Shown: one piece after another, positions 22,185-33,523 of the stretch | Position numbering within the stretch: position 1 is the stretch's first letter | How the letters are laid out: each line of letters begins with the position of its first letter | NCBI GenBank assembly: GCA_905178155.1 | Contig: CAJINV010000004.1 | Coordinates: forward strand, 8,832,411 to 8,896,410 | Source: Amoebophrya sp. A120 | Lineage: Eukaryota > Sar > Dinophyceae > Syndiniales > Amoebophryaceae | Direction of reading: 5' to 3' | Length of the DNA: 64,000 nt | Notes under the pieces: generated by a model | What the model was told of the DNA's origin: nothing | The model's input: the letters and a program-made list of their open reading frames with translations, nothing else | Databases searched by the model: none | Translations under genes and position numbers: made by a program

Positions 22185-25100
22185 ATGGCGGCTGCAGCTC
22201 CCAACAAGCGCGTCCGCAATGGTCCGGTCCCGGTGACCGTGTTGACCGGGTTCCTCGGGTCCGGTAAGACCACCTTGATGAACCACATTCTGAACGACCA
22301 GAACCACGGCATGAAGTTCGCGATCATCGAGAATGAGTTCGGTGAAGTGGGCGTCGACGAGAAGATTTTGCACCAGACCGAGGCGGTCGACGAGGAGGTC
22401 ATCGAGGTGATGAACGGCTGCATCTGCTGCACGGTGCGCGGCGATTTGGTCGAGGCGCTGAAGAAATTGTACAAGATATCCTGAGTAAAAACGTACCCAC
22501 ACCGGAGTCAGGATGGGGATTTTGCAACACAAGCCTAGGAGTTTTAGGAGTCACGCATGACAAGTTGCAGTCCGTAAGGTAGTGCAAGTTAGCAAGGAAA
22601 GCCGCATCACAAATCGACCTTCTGATCCTGTTTACAGCATTACAAGTTCCCAAACACGATTGAAAATGCCTGTCATGGGGTTGCGCATCACAAATGTTCC
22701 TGTCATGGAAAATCTGCATGACAACTCAGGGGTGGGTACGTTTTTACTCAGGATACAAGAAGGTCGAGAAGTTTGACGGGGTCATCATCGAGACCACCGG
22801 GTTGGCCGACCCGGCCCCGGTCGCCCAGACCTTCTTCTATGCAATGCAAAAGTATCGTACTAGTATAAATTGCATTACAAATTCCCCCAGCATTACAAAT
22901 TGACTTTGTGATGCTGATTTACCTTGAGGAAGAGATTTGTAATGCATAAATGCAATTGCTACGAGTACGATTCTTTTGCACAGGATATCTTCGTCGACGA
23001 GACCATCTCCATGCTGTACAAGCTCGACTCCATCGTCACGGTGGTCGACTCCCAGCACATTCTGCAGCACCTGGACGAGGAGAAGCCGGAGGGTGTGGAG
23101 AACGAGTCGGTCGAGCAGGTCGCGTTCGCGGATGTCATCCTGCTGAACAAGACCGACTTGGTCGAAAAGGAGGAGGACTTGGCCAACTTGGAAAAGCGCA
23201 TCAAGTCCATCAACTCCCAGGTATCCACTTATTTTGTACGTGGTTTTATTTTATTCCCATGCTGTATTCAAAATTTTACTAGAACTGCTGCTGTTTAGTT
23301 TTATGCATGCCCGCATATAATTAGTTGTACTAGGACAGTTTATGTGTGCATGTTTTTCGTGCTTCTCCTCTTCCTGAATGTGCTATATGATCATGCTAGA
23401 CAAACGTCAAACCACTACAACCTCTCTCAGGCCCCGATCCACCGCTGCCAGCACTCCAAGGTCGAGCCGCAGAAGCTGTTGAATGTGGGCGCTTTTGACC
23501 TGATATCAAATGTAAAAATGTCTGGGTCTGGAAACTTGTGAGGCTGTGTGGCGTATCATGAGGAGGCGACAATTGCTGGCTCAGCATGACAAGTTTCTGA
23601 GCTTCTAGGTGTTGCCTATTCTGCATGACAAACTACGTTTCTGCATGGCAGAAAAGTGGGGCTCTTTGGTAATGTGCATGACAGATTTAAGATTCATGCC
23701 AAACAAGCATGACAAACTTGCATTCTTCCAGACCCAGACATTTTTACTTTTGATACCTGAAGCGTGTCTTGGAAATGGACCCGGAATTTTTGAACACCGA
23801 CGGCGAACACGCCCACGACTCCGCCGTGTCCTCCCACAGCGTCAGGTATAATAGAGAATTCGGTTGTTTGTCATATGCTGGAATTTCAAGACAATGACAA
23901 TATGCATTCGGAATCCTACCTACGCGAACCTGGTTTGTTCGCGATTTAGACAATCAGTCATATTATTAGTACTTCTTCCCCATCTTCCCTCGATGTGACG
24001 TTATTCTATTCATCGTCCTTCGAGGTCTCCAACGGGAACATAAGAAACTGTGGTACTCGCAACGTGCGCGGCTGTCTATTTAATCAGGCGTAGCATCTTT
24101 TCTGTGCCATACAGTTAACACGACTCATAGAAACTTTGATCTAGCACCAGAAGACACAACTTCCAAGAAATGTATTTTCTAGAATCAGATCAGGATCAGT
24201 TCTTCACACCACGCCCGCTTAATGTTGCGCTAAGTTTCATCAGAACTTTGAGAAAGTGACTATGCTGTCGCCGGTATGACATGACAATAGTATAGTACCA
24301 TTGAATCTCCAAAATCCTAAAACCTGAAATGCAAATGCAACAAACTTCCGATTGTAAGCCTGTTTGGGGTTATAGCTCGAGCTGCTAAAGCAGCATGAGA
24401 GAATCAGTCTTCTTTGCCTAAACAGCATTAGAAACTGGGTTCGAGCTGGAACCCATTTTACGCATGACAAATCATTTCGATTTTGTCCAGGTTCGAGGGC
24501 GACTTGAACGCGAACCGCCTGCAGCGAGGAAATGCTATACATTTGCAAAAGTGCTAACTTGCTCAGTGAATTTGTGGAAATCTCCCAGCACAGGGCGCGA
24601 AGTTGGAAGTAGTACGTGGTGGCTTGGTGGGTCATCCCATCCCAAGTTGCATCAAAAGGGGATCTCCATAAACAAACTAACTAGGTCTCTCGCGCAGTCG
24701 GAGGCTGCGGGTATGCGCCAGGGAGGTATGGCGCAGGGGGGCGCCCGGCAATGCAAGCATCGAAAACGCCTACGCCATAATCCCGGCAAAACCACAGCCC
24801 ACCGGTATGGTGCGGCGGGCTTTGTTCTAGGCTAGATTTCTTTCTTTCAAGGCAGGCGGAAGCCTAAGCAACCAGCCTGCGCTTTCGTCCCCACTGAAAA
24901 TCAGGCCGGCGACATCAAAAGGAAAGGCTCCCTCCCCATATGCATCAAGACGCAACTTCTGCCGGTGGGGGGATCTCCATAAACAAACTAACTAGTACTA
25001 GGTCTCTCGCGCAGTCGGAGGCTAGTACGGGTATGCGCCAGGGAGGTATGGCGCAGGGGGGCGCCCGGCATAGCAAGCATCGAAAACGCCTACGCCATAA

Positions 25101-25896
25101 TCCGGGCAAAACCACATCCCAAGTTGCAGCCATCCCATCCCGCGACAAATGGCGAGTTAGTCGTCCGTGCGGCCGGACGGACGACTAACTCGCCGATGCT
25201 AGTTAGTTGAGTCAATTGTTACCCCGCTCCAATAAACTTCAGGTTCGAGGGCGACTTGAACGCCAACCGCCTGCAGCGCTGGTTGGACAAGTTGATCACG
25301 GAGAAGTCCAACGACCTCTTCCGGTACAAGGGCGTGCTGTCCGTGAAGAACATGCGCAAGAAGTTCGTCTTCCAGGGCGTGCACATGCTGATGGCAGCCG
25401 GGTTCTCGGAGGACTTGCAGTGGAAGGACGACGAAAAGCGTGAGTGCCGCCTGGTCTTCATCGGCCGCTTGTCCCCGGAGGACAAGAAGTTTTTGACCGA
25501 AAAGGTCCAGGACTGCAAGGCCGAGGACAACCTGCGCTTCAAAATCGGCGACAAGGTGCAGGCCAAGACGGGTATAATTCTGGAATTTCGATCTGCCACG
25601 TGCTGCTTTTGTGATTTTCGTTTTGTTTTCGGTTATGCACACCTTGTTTGGCGAGGTTCAGTTTTTATTTGATTCGCATTCAACGTGCGACGGATATTAT
25701 GTGTTGCTGTGAAGAGTACCAGAAGTTCAATCCCTACAAATATGAAACTTTTTCAGGTGCCCAGAAATGGGAAGTCGGGACTGTTATCAAGACCTGGGAC
25801 CAGGGTAACCCGTACCGTATCGAGATTGACGGCAGCGGCAAGAACGTGTGGGGTCCGGAGGACCGCGACATCTGCGTGCGCGCTGCTGAGGCGTAA
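22185..25896 (+). CDS. CobW-type metal-chaperone GTPase
   Basis: Seven exons give 407 residues: 22185-22476, 22761-22837, 22993-23220, 23431-23503, 23761-23845, 25243-25571, 25757-25896. Visible motifs: Walker A GFLGSGKTT (22-30), the metal-binding CxCC in NGCICC (Cys79, 81, 82), a VIIETTGLADP segment (about 108), and the guanine-specificity NKTD (about 175). The C-terminal CobW half follows (RWLDKLI to RLVFIGR). A last segment of about 60 residues (FKIGDKVQAK...PYRIEIDGSGKNVW) resembles the small beta domain often appended in algal proteins. The family (CobW/ZNG1/YjiA) delivers zinc or cobalt to client enzymes at GTP cost. Three introns are IEs (B, D, A) and three are GT-AG. Confidence 0.93.
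22477..22755. mobile_element. Introner element, family B
   Basis: Nearly perfect termini TATCCTGAGTAAAAACG and reverse complement. Exact flank CAAGA. Very similar to the copy at 39087, so one of the youngest pairs. Removal restores LYKKVEKFDG. Confidence 0.93.
22838..22987. mobile_element. Introner element, family D
   Basis: Starts TATGCAATGCAAAAGTATCG; right end CTTTTGCACAGGATA. Exact flank TCTTC. Removal restores TFFVDETIS. Confidence 0.92.
23504..23755. mobile_element. Introner element, family A
   Basis: Exact flank CCTGA. Closely resembles the copy at 62390 along its whole length. Removal restores VGAFDLKRVLEMD, a CobW-conserved stretch. Confidence 0.92.
24491..24526 (+). pseudogene. 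Partial copy of the start of CobW exon 6
   Basis: Matches 25243-25278 with one difference and is likewise preceded by CAG. After 36 bases the similarity stops and the frame soon closes, so it is a dead exon copy or a decoy acceptor. Confidence 0.8.
24661..24796. repeat. 140-bp direct repeat, copy 1
   Basis: Begins GATCTCCATAAACAAACTAA and ends GGCAAAACCACA. Differs from copy 2 mainly by small indels that add AGTAC-like bases in copy 2. Confidence 0.88.
24972..25116. repeat. 140-bp direct repeat, copy 2
   Basis: Second copy, about 310 bases downstream of the first and within the same intron. Confidence 0.88.
25151..25194. repeat. Perfect 18-bp inverted repeat, 8-base loop
   Basis: Arms 25151-25168 (GGCGAGTTAGTCGTCCGT) and 25177-25194 are exact reverse complements around GCGGCCGG. 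It lies just before the true acceptor of the intron. Confidence 0.9.
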
Positions 25897-27457
25897 GTAA
25901 GCCGGGCAGTTTTATTTCCGGTGGAAGTTCATGTCAGGACATCTTTCACGTCGTCGTGAATCGTCTTTGCAGCCCCTGCGGGCATGTTCACGACGATCTC
26001 TGTTGGTTTTTTAAAGCAGCGCTTGCGCTACTGGAAAATTCATTGGCTGTTGTGACACACGGCGAGGGCACTTTGCTGACTGCGGTGATGCTGCATTTTG
26101 GCAGAGCCAGCTGTAGAAAGCTCGGTTCGGTCGTGTGACATCCGAGTCAGTGACATTGTCTGACTCGCGGCGTTTTGTATGCTCTACGAAAAAAAATTGT
26201 TCGAGAATAAAGTAAATTTTCAAGAAAAGTGGTTTGAAATCTCTTCTTACGGAAAGGATGCACTGAAGTAGACAGAATTGAGAACATCGACAGCTATTGG
26301 TAATAATGAACAGGAAAGCACAATTGTAAACAGCTTTTTAATCATCACCTGTAACGAACAAACGTTACAAAATCGAGTGGCTTTTTTATCATCTGATCTT
26401 CCAAAAAATTCCCGAATACTTACTTATTTTATTGCCATTTTCCGCGATGCCGCAGCGGGGCACGCTAGAAGAAGCTACCGCTTCTTTTAAGAATCTAAGG
26501 AGAGACGTCGCACGGTGAAGGTAAGTACACGCACCATCCTTGCTTCCAAGAAGCAGGCGGGATCCGCAACTGCCGACTGTGCAGGATGACGGTTTGTTGC
26601 TCAGGCCACGTTGGAAACCGAGGCTACGGCGACATGTCATACGATTTTTTTAGTGAAGGGACTTTCATTCTGGTGCACCCTCTGTGGACACATTGCTCGT
26701 CACACCGAAGAAAACCCGACCCAACAGTCGACAAAAACGTAAAAGCAAACTTTCACAAATTCCGAATTGGTAATCCATACAAGAGTGGCTATTTTGAATC
26801 TATAAATCATAATTTCTTTCCTCGATAAAGGGAAAAACATCGTGGTCCAACAGCGACGAACCGCTGTTGCGGGTCGTTGTGCTTCAATTCTTGAGACCAG
26901 CAAGCTGCTGGTTACCTACGACAATGTTCTGCGTCGTGTCTGTACTTGTCTATCGGGACAAAAAGCGGTCGCTAAACAGTTGATCATCTTCGTCACTTGG
27001 GGATATTATTCGTCTCAAGAGAGAAGGTAATGTTCTTGGACTTCATATAGCGTCTCTGGGCGGGGCCTCGTAGCGGTCACCTTCGTTCTCGTTTCTCGCC
27101 TTCTGCCGTGGACACGCGCTGTAACCGAAAATTTTCTGATTCTGATTCTGATTCTTGAAAAGAGTTGCGATTTCTCGCGAGAGAATTGTGCTGCTCTTTT
27201 TATTCTGTCATACCAGAGAGAAAGCGCTTGGGGGAAAAAGAAAGCCACAGCGTAAATTCCTGGCTGCACAAAATTGTAGCATCCTGTTCCGCAGGTATTT
27301 TTTTTCGAACTGGTCTCTTTGTAGTTGCACGCATTGGACGAGGTAGGAAGCAAGAGAAGCGGTCCAAGAAGCAATGGCAACAATAGAACAGCACTGACTG
27401 CCATATAGTACAACGGATGTAATAATTTCAAACAAGCCGAAAACCTAGACAAAAACC
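25897..27457. other. 1.5-kb intergenic stretch, nothing recognised
   Basis: AT-rich with only short frames on either strand. No IE signature, tRNA or hairpin terminator that I can defend. Confidence 0.5.
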
Positions 27458-29931
27458 ATGCCGGAAGACGCGGAGGGCCTCGGGAATTACAAGGGCGTTA
27501 TGCTCTGCAACCGCCCTGGCGCAGAACAGGTTGCCGAATCCAGTTCAAAACCCTTTGTTCCCGTCGGCCATCACGAGCCCGTCGGCGTCCCACCCCCGTA
27601 CAACAAGGGCGCAACCATCGTAGACAGGCAGTGGGCGAGTTCGCCGAGAGCAGCCAAGCCGAAAAACAAGATATACGAGAACCATAAAGATTGGTTGAAA
27701 AGTTTAGAGAAGCGTGGAAAAGAGGTGGAGGAGGAAAGGATAAGTAACGAGCTTAGTGCGGAAGAAAAAAAAGTGCGGTTGAAGGTAACTAAGCACTTCG
27801 TAATGATTTGTGTTGCAGGATACACCATGGAGTAGCTTTTATCAAGGGAACGCTTGTTGAAACGGGTTGTCAATGTCATGTGTCAGCGCATGTACGGTAT
27901 TACAATGAATATAACATCAAGAACCAGTGCAAAAAAAAAATCCCATGTCGTCAACATGAATGTTACTATCACCCAGGCCCTCGCGGATAAGTACCGAACC
28001 GACGTGCGAGCCATGATGAACCAAGCAACCGACGAGAAAAAGAAGAGTGCAAAGAAGAGGTCAATACCACTGTGGGTGAAGGAGCGATGGGACAAGCGAA
28101 TCTGTATAGCAAAAATTAAAATTGCTCTGTGATAGTGATTTACGCATGACAGAGTTCTTCCTGTGCTTTCTTCTTCAAGATAAGTAATCTTCTACTAGCG
28201 TAAAAATGCGTAAATGAATCAAATGATCGTGATCCTCCACAACAGTTGAGGAAGCAGTGAACCTGACCCGCACCACGCAGCAAACGGAGGGGGATTCGAA
28301 GGACGAACCTGGAAATAAAGTTCCTCCAATAGAACCGGCTGAAGACCCGGAGGAGCTACTCGACTTTGCGTCCTCGCTGGATTTTGAGCAGTTTGTGGAC
28401 GATTTGGAATTTCGGGAAGCGTTGTCCGTCCTGCGCGACCGGGCGAAAAAGCTGGAGCGGGAGGAGAAATTGTTCCAAATGAACGTGTATGCACTGCAAA
28501 TCTGTCTGGGTCTGAAAAGAAGGGGACTTGTGATGCAAATGTTCCATCATAGAACAAAAACCTGTCTTGCATGAGCAGCAAAATGTACCAAGGTTTTTGT
28601 CACCGGGAGACGGAAACGGAATTTCTTATGCAGGATAGGCATGGGTGGACTGGGCAAGCCTCCGCGAAAGCTGTGATGTGAGGGCATGCATGACAGGCAT
28701 CGCGGGTCATGTACAACTTGCGTGAGAAACTCCCTCAATCCTCCAGACTCAGACATAGTTGCAGTGCATAACGTGGCCGAAATGTTGGCAGAGGAGGGCT
28801 ACACGGGGGATCGCGCGCCAAACCTGTTTTTCTCCGAGGAGCCCAACGCGGTGCTGAGCAAGGAAGACCGGGTATCCTCAGCAACAACGTGCCCACCCCA
28901 TAGTCAAGATGGGGAATCTGCTACATACATCAATAAGCTTTGCCTGTTGCGCATGACAGCCTCGCAATCAGATCTCGCATTAATCATGCTGATACGAGCA
29001 TCACAGATTATCTCAAAACAACACTAGAAAATTCGTCTTATGGGTCTACTTCGCATGAGAAGGATTGTCATCATGCAGGTTTGCATTACAACTCTAGGGT
29101 GGGGGCGATTTTTCACAGGATGCCGGAGGTTGATGAAGATTTTGGCGAAAAAGGAGAAGTTATCCTCAGCAAAAACGTCTCCACCCCATAGTCAAGTTGA
29201 AAAATCTGCAATGCAAGTCTCCAAGTTTTAGGAGTTGCGCATGACAAGTTTCCATCTGCAGCGTAGTGCTGGTTAGCAAGGGAGGCCGCGTGAGAAGGTC
29301 GCTTTCTCTTCCTGTTCACAGCATTACAAATGCCAACACTGGATTGGAAATGCCTGTCATGGAGATGGGCATTACAAATCTTCCTGTCATGGCGGATTTG
29401 TATGGCAATTGTAGGGTGGGGACGTTTTTACACAGGATAGAAGTACCGGGCCCGCATGCCCGCCGGGCTGGTGGAGAAGTACTGGGGCGAGGTAGTGCCG
29501 GATGAGGAGCAGGTATGCATTGCAAATTACTTTCTCTGGGTCTACTGGACATACTGTTGCTGGTAGTTGAATCGCAGAGGAGGAGCTGCTTGTCCGGCGC
29601 AACACCAGCATGGGAAAATGTGCGATTCTTATTGCAGACTCACTCGTAACCGTAAGCCGCATGACTAGCTGATTTAGTATTTCACGGCATGACAAAAACA
29701 TTGGCCAATCGCATTCCAGGCATCATAAATCCTTGTTGTCCTTCTGCTTCAACTCTTGCATCACAAATCCAGACCCAGATCGATAATTGCAACGCATAGG
29801 ACGAGGATGAGGTAGAAACGGCCACCGACGTCTCACAGCTTGTGGACGATGTGATGCCCAAACTCAAAGCCATCCACTCCAAGGCCAGCGCAACCAAGGC
29901 GGTCACCACCGCGGTTGAGGGCAAGGAGTGA
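27458..29931 (+). CDS. Coiled-coil protein, function unknown
   Basis: Exons 27458-27784, 27977-28103, 28246-28487, 28776-28871, 29127-29160, 29445-29513 and 29801-29931 give 341 residues. The first two introns are GT-AG, the other four are IEs. The N-terminus holds MLCNRPGAE and a KNKIYENHKDWLKSLEKR helix. The middle has a striking LLDFASSLDFEQFVDDLEF segment followed by a charged coiled coil. The C-terminus is helical (QLVDDVMPKLKAIHSK). The pattern is reminiscent of conserved coiled-coil proteins of cilia, but I cannot name the family. The last junction has a 3-base ambiguity because its flank repeat is poor. Confidence 0.72.
28488..28770. mobile_element. Introner element, family A
   Basis: Starts TATGCACTGCAAATCTG and ends TTGCAGTGCATA. 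Exact flank ACGTG. Removal joins FQMNV to AEMLA. Confidence 0.85.
28872..29121. mobile_element. Introner element, family B
   Basis: Begins GTATCCTCAGCAACAACG and ends CACAGGAT. Flanks ACCGG / GCCGG. This register is the one that keeps the downstream frame (KEDR then RLMKI). Confidence 0.75.
29161..29439. mobile_element. Introner element, family B
   Basis: TATCCTCAGCAAAAACG termini. Exact flank GAAGT. Only a 34-base exon separates it from the previous family B element. Confidence 0.84.
29514..29798. mobile_element. Introner element, family A, divergent
   Basis: Right end TTGCAACGCATA. Flanks GCAGG / GGACG, a poor repeat. Removal joins PDEEQ to the acidic DEDEVE. Confidence 0.68.
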
Positions 29932-31174
29932 GAAGCTGAAAAAGTGCACCAGGACGACGAGGAGCTGCGATGCACGGGACCTGCGAGACGAGCTGGCTCA
30001 AGCTGTGCAGCTGATGAAGTGTGTGCACAACTATCTTGCTTAGCAAGAACCGTTTTAGTATCCTCGTTTTGAATCAATTCATCAAATCCAAACGTCTATT
30101 TCCTCAACATCGTAATTGATGTAGTGCGGAAAAATAACTAATACACAAAAAACCGTTTTCATCATCAAAGCTATTTGCGATCAGGTCTGAATCTGGTTCA
30201 GATCTTGCGAGTACAAGACCCGTTTTCATCAAGTTTATTCACCGATCACACACGACGACAATGTTGTTTATCTAACTAAAAATCTGAACGGAGTCTATGG
30301 CGAAATGAATGTTGTAAATGCAATTAGATGGTGGAGAACAAGACGTGCTGCTGTACAAAAAGTGTTTCAATGGCCACCGCAAATGAACGCGAAACCAAAT
30401 AAAGTACTAGATCGTGCTGCCAAAATCAAGCGGAGCAGAATCAAGCTGTGCTGGGAGCGGCAAAGCCCGACGGGGGGCACAACACTCGAGGAGTTTTCAA
30501 TTTGTGATCACCCGTCGGTCTTAATGTGATTTGAATGTCAGATTAGCACCTATGAAATGAAATGAGACTACACCTTCTGAGTCGAGCCGATCCTTCGGAA
30601 TCAAGACATTTCAGCGAGGACAAGAAGGAGGTCATTGTCATGAGCGTGGAAATTTGAATTTCAGATCTGGCGCGGCTCTTCCCGTGATAGCAAAATGTTG
30701 ATCCCCTTCGGTGGTTCGTTCGCGAGTTTTCTGTTGCAATAGAATCTTTACCGATCATAAATCGTGAGAAATTCATTTTTCCGACTTCTACCGCTGACAC
30801 CTAGCAGCAGGTTCTTATTATTCCTTTTCTATTGGATTTGGCATTGCCTTTGGGCGAAAGTAAGATTCTTATATAATGCAAGAGCAAGAAGACGCGCCGT
30901 TTTTCTTCTGAGTGTGGGCCTCAGTAAAAAACTTCAAGTGAGTATAAAACTTCCCCCCGCATATTGACTTTTTTCTTTCGAAGCTACGGTTCGTAAATTG
31001 CTCCGCTTTATTTTTTCCAACTCATCGGGATATCAGTACCTTCCTCAATTTCTATTTCTTGAATTCGAGAAGTAGTAAAATTCAAGTATTAGTATTAGTT
31101 CTTCGTGTTGCAAGTTGGTCACTCCTTCTGTCAACAAAAACTATTATCACACATCACCCCACAGAACGAGAAGT
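29932..31174. other. Intergenic stretch; second half is the copy A promoter-side repeat
   Basis: 29932-30550 holds nothing recognisable. From about 30560 it is a shortened relative of the spacers at 32588-33523 and 35718-36665. Shared phrases include TTCAAGTGAGTATAAAACTT and CGGGATATCAGTA, and a CTTGAATTCGAGAAGTAGTA stretch lies just before the start codon. Confidence 0.65.
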
Positions 31175-32428
31175 ATGCTGCTGTTCTTGCGAACGAGCAC
31201 AGCCGGCTGGCTTGCCTGCTGTTTGCTTCGCTGTCCGTTCTCTGCCGCTGCCAGGGTTCTTTCCGGCGAAACAACATCTGCATCAAGTACAAGTGGGAGC
31301 ACCTCGGAAACCGCGCCCGCGCGTGCTGGGAAGGACAGTGCTGGTGCTCGTGTTTTGCGCAGTGTCAATATCGTGTCGAACATCCTTTCGTATGCAGATG
31401 GTGTGGTATCACGGGACCAGCTGCTGTTGCGGGACCGAGCACAAAAAAGGCTCAAGGATTATAGACAGCGAGGAGGATTCCCACTACGCCTGCTGGCCCA
31501 ATTTCTGAAAGGCGTGCTGAATATTTATAAAGGGCCCCAGCCGATGCCGAGTGGCGGCAAGAAGTTGGCGCACCGGAAGAAGTTGGCGCAGCACCGGGAG
31601 AAGTTGTCGCACCGGAAGAAGTTGGCGCAGTTGAACCGCAATACACGTGCCATCATCCGCCCGCCCAAAGCGCTGGACGCAGAGTAGACGTATGCTTGCC
31701 GCCGTTGGGGCAAGCACGCGCCAACGGAGGCCTTACTGAAAAATACCTGGGTGACTGAAGATTCTGAAGGTTTGGATGGTATGGTTCTCTATCCGGAGGA
31801 GTACTTCGTGAAAGGCAAAGGGCCAGCGAACGAGGGGCATCAGCACTGGGAGTTTACGGGAGATTTGAGCCATCTCGGAGACTCGATCCACAGAGACGCC
31901 TTTCCCCTGATTTTCGCGGCGGAGAATGAGCTGAGAGAGTCCTCGACTACCCGGGTCGGGTTCCGAGGCTTATCGGAAAAGGAGCTAGCGGCTGCTTATC
32001 TGCGGCATCAAACCCCCCTTCCCAGTGACCATGTAGTTCCTGCTTCGCTGCTGACGGAGGAGCCGTACTTTGAGGCGCGCGGGCTGAATTATTATCCCTC
32101 GGAATATCCACGACGGATACCGCCTCATGATACGGTTGATGAAGACCTTGTGTTGAAGTTCTCCGCTACACCCTTCAGCAGCGCCGCTCTGAAGCGCCTT
32201 CTGGATCCGCAGAAAAATCGTTCCCGGGGGCGATACTACTTCCCGAAAAATTGGCTCATTGCAGAGGGAGAAGGGGTGTTCACCTTCATCCGTTGCGGAG
32301 AGCCTTCAGACTACATCAAAAAGAGGGACTACTTCGACACTCCTGGTTGCGAAGCGACCGTCTGCTTGCCCGCGGGAGCGGAAGAAGAACTTGTCGCGGC
32401 GCGCCCGCCAAACACAGACGAGGATTAA
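31175..32428 (+). pseudogene. Tandem secreted family, copy A, with in-frame TAG
   Basis: The frame from the conserved ATG runs 417 codons plus stop but has one TAG at 31685-31687 (codon 171). Copy B has CAG there (ADQTHVACRPWG) and copy C likewise has Gln. The frame is otherwise intact on both sides of the stop. The N-terminus is a signal peptide (WLACCLLRCPFSAAA). Then come a Ser/Thr linker, RAQKRLKDYR, an in-frame HRKKLAQ repeat (about 31560-31640), EARGLNYY (about 300), LVLKFSAT, NWLIAEGEGVFTFIRC (about 359) and the terminal GCEATVCLPA. There is no IE, making it the uninterrupted reference for copies B and C. It may be a recent pseudogene, a readthrough gene or a 170-residue truncated protein. 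I do not recognise the family. Confidence 0.75.
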
Positions 32429-33523
32429 GCGCCGTAGTTAAAAACTACCTGCGAGGAGTACCTTATCAACGTATTTTAAGGTCTAGATTTATTAAGATGG
32501 TGCTCGTGCTGGCGGCCGCTGGTGTGCACCTAGGTTTGTTGTTCAGAGCTATTTATACGAGTCTTGTGGGAATACTAACTAACTAACTTATTTATGTGCT
32601 TTCGTCGTGTATGAAGATTTAGGTCCTTATGAACACGAAGAAGACCTCCACCTCCACCTCCTGGAATGTGATTGTCAGCAAAGTGCCCAATTGCTGTAGC
32701 GTCTTTCATACGCCTTCTGAAGTCAATGGGAACTACTACACCGCTGAAAGGGAGCAGCACGATGAACTAGACTGCTGAAAGGGCAGGGAGATGACGGAAA
32801 ATAAAAACTTCTTCAACTACGCCTACACCTTGAAGGTCTGTGCTACAAAGATCATCGTCTAGTTTTTGCTCCTCGTGCTGCTGTTCGTTGCTCAACCTAA
32901 TCTCGATGAACAACGACAAACAAGCCTGGCTTTAAATTACAGATCGAAGCGATCTATGCGGAATCTAAATTTCACTGAGGAGATCATCGTCGTGAGCATG
33001 GAAAGTTCAGATCGATATCGCGGTTCTCGCCGTAAAGAAAAGATCTTTGACAAAGCAGCAAAAATGTCGATCCTTTCGCTCCAATGGGTCGGTCGTGAAT
33101 TTTCTCTTGCAATATGTAGAATTTCTACCGATCATACTGAGATATTCACTCCGACTAGCGATCACACACACAGCAGCAGGTTTTTTTCTTTATCAACTCG
33201 AGAAAGTATTCTGTAAGATAATTGTATAAAGCAAAAGCATCGTAATTGTTTTCCTTCAGTCCGGGCCTGATTAAAATACTTCAAGTGAGTATAAAACTTC
33301 GCGCATAGTTAGTAACTTTTTTCGTTCGAAGTTGTAGTTTGTATACCTGCTCCTGTTCATCTTTGCTACACTGCTCACCGGGATATCAGTATCTTCGTCA
33401 ATTTCTATTTCTTGAATTCGAGAAGTAGTAGTAAAATTCAATTATTAGTTTCTCGTGTTCAGCACGTGCTTACTCATTGCTTCAAAAAATATTTTATCAC
33501 ACACCTCCAGATCATCGAGAAGT
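32429..33523. repeat. Family spacer, homologous to 35718-36665
   Basis: From about 32588 (GCTTTCGTCGTGTATGA) to the copy B start codon the spacer matches 35718-36665 in order. Shared blocks include GGTCTGTGCTACAAAGATCA, TCGAAGCGATCTAT and CGGGATATCAGTATCTTCGT. It carries both the 3' flank of one gene and the 5' flank of the next. Confidence 0.8.

Larger units (their letters stand above)
23846..25242 (+). other. 1.4-kb GT-AG intron with duplicated exon start
   Basis: Much longer than any other intron here. It contains an IE-H-like half (about 24240-24490), a copy of the first 36 bases of the next exon with its acceptor, two copies of a 140-bp direct repeat and a perfect hairpin. Confidence 0.8.

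Noticed and set aside
22470-22490. U12-type introns, because several elements start RTATCC
   Set aside because: The match is part of the inverted terminus (mirrored as GGATA at the other end), later bases differ from the U12 consensus, and no frame-restoring AG or AC end with a U12 branch site was found.
24491-24526. True exon of the CobW gene
   Set aside because: Similarity to exon 6 ends after 36 bases and the frame then closes; the copy at 25243 continues through the conserved C-terminal domain.
31685-31687. Altered genetic code with TAG as Gln
   Set aside because: Other genes in the window end normally and only this one codon suggests it; a point mutation is simpler.
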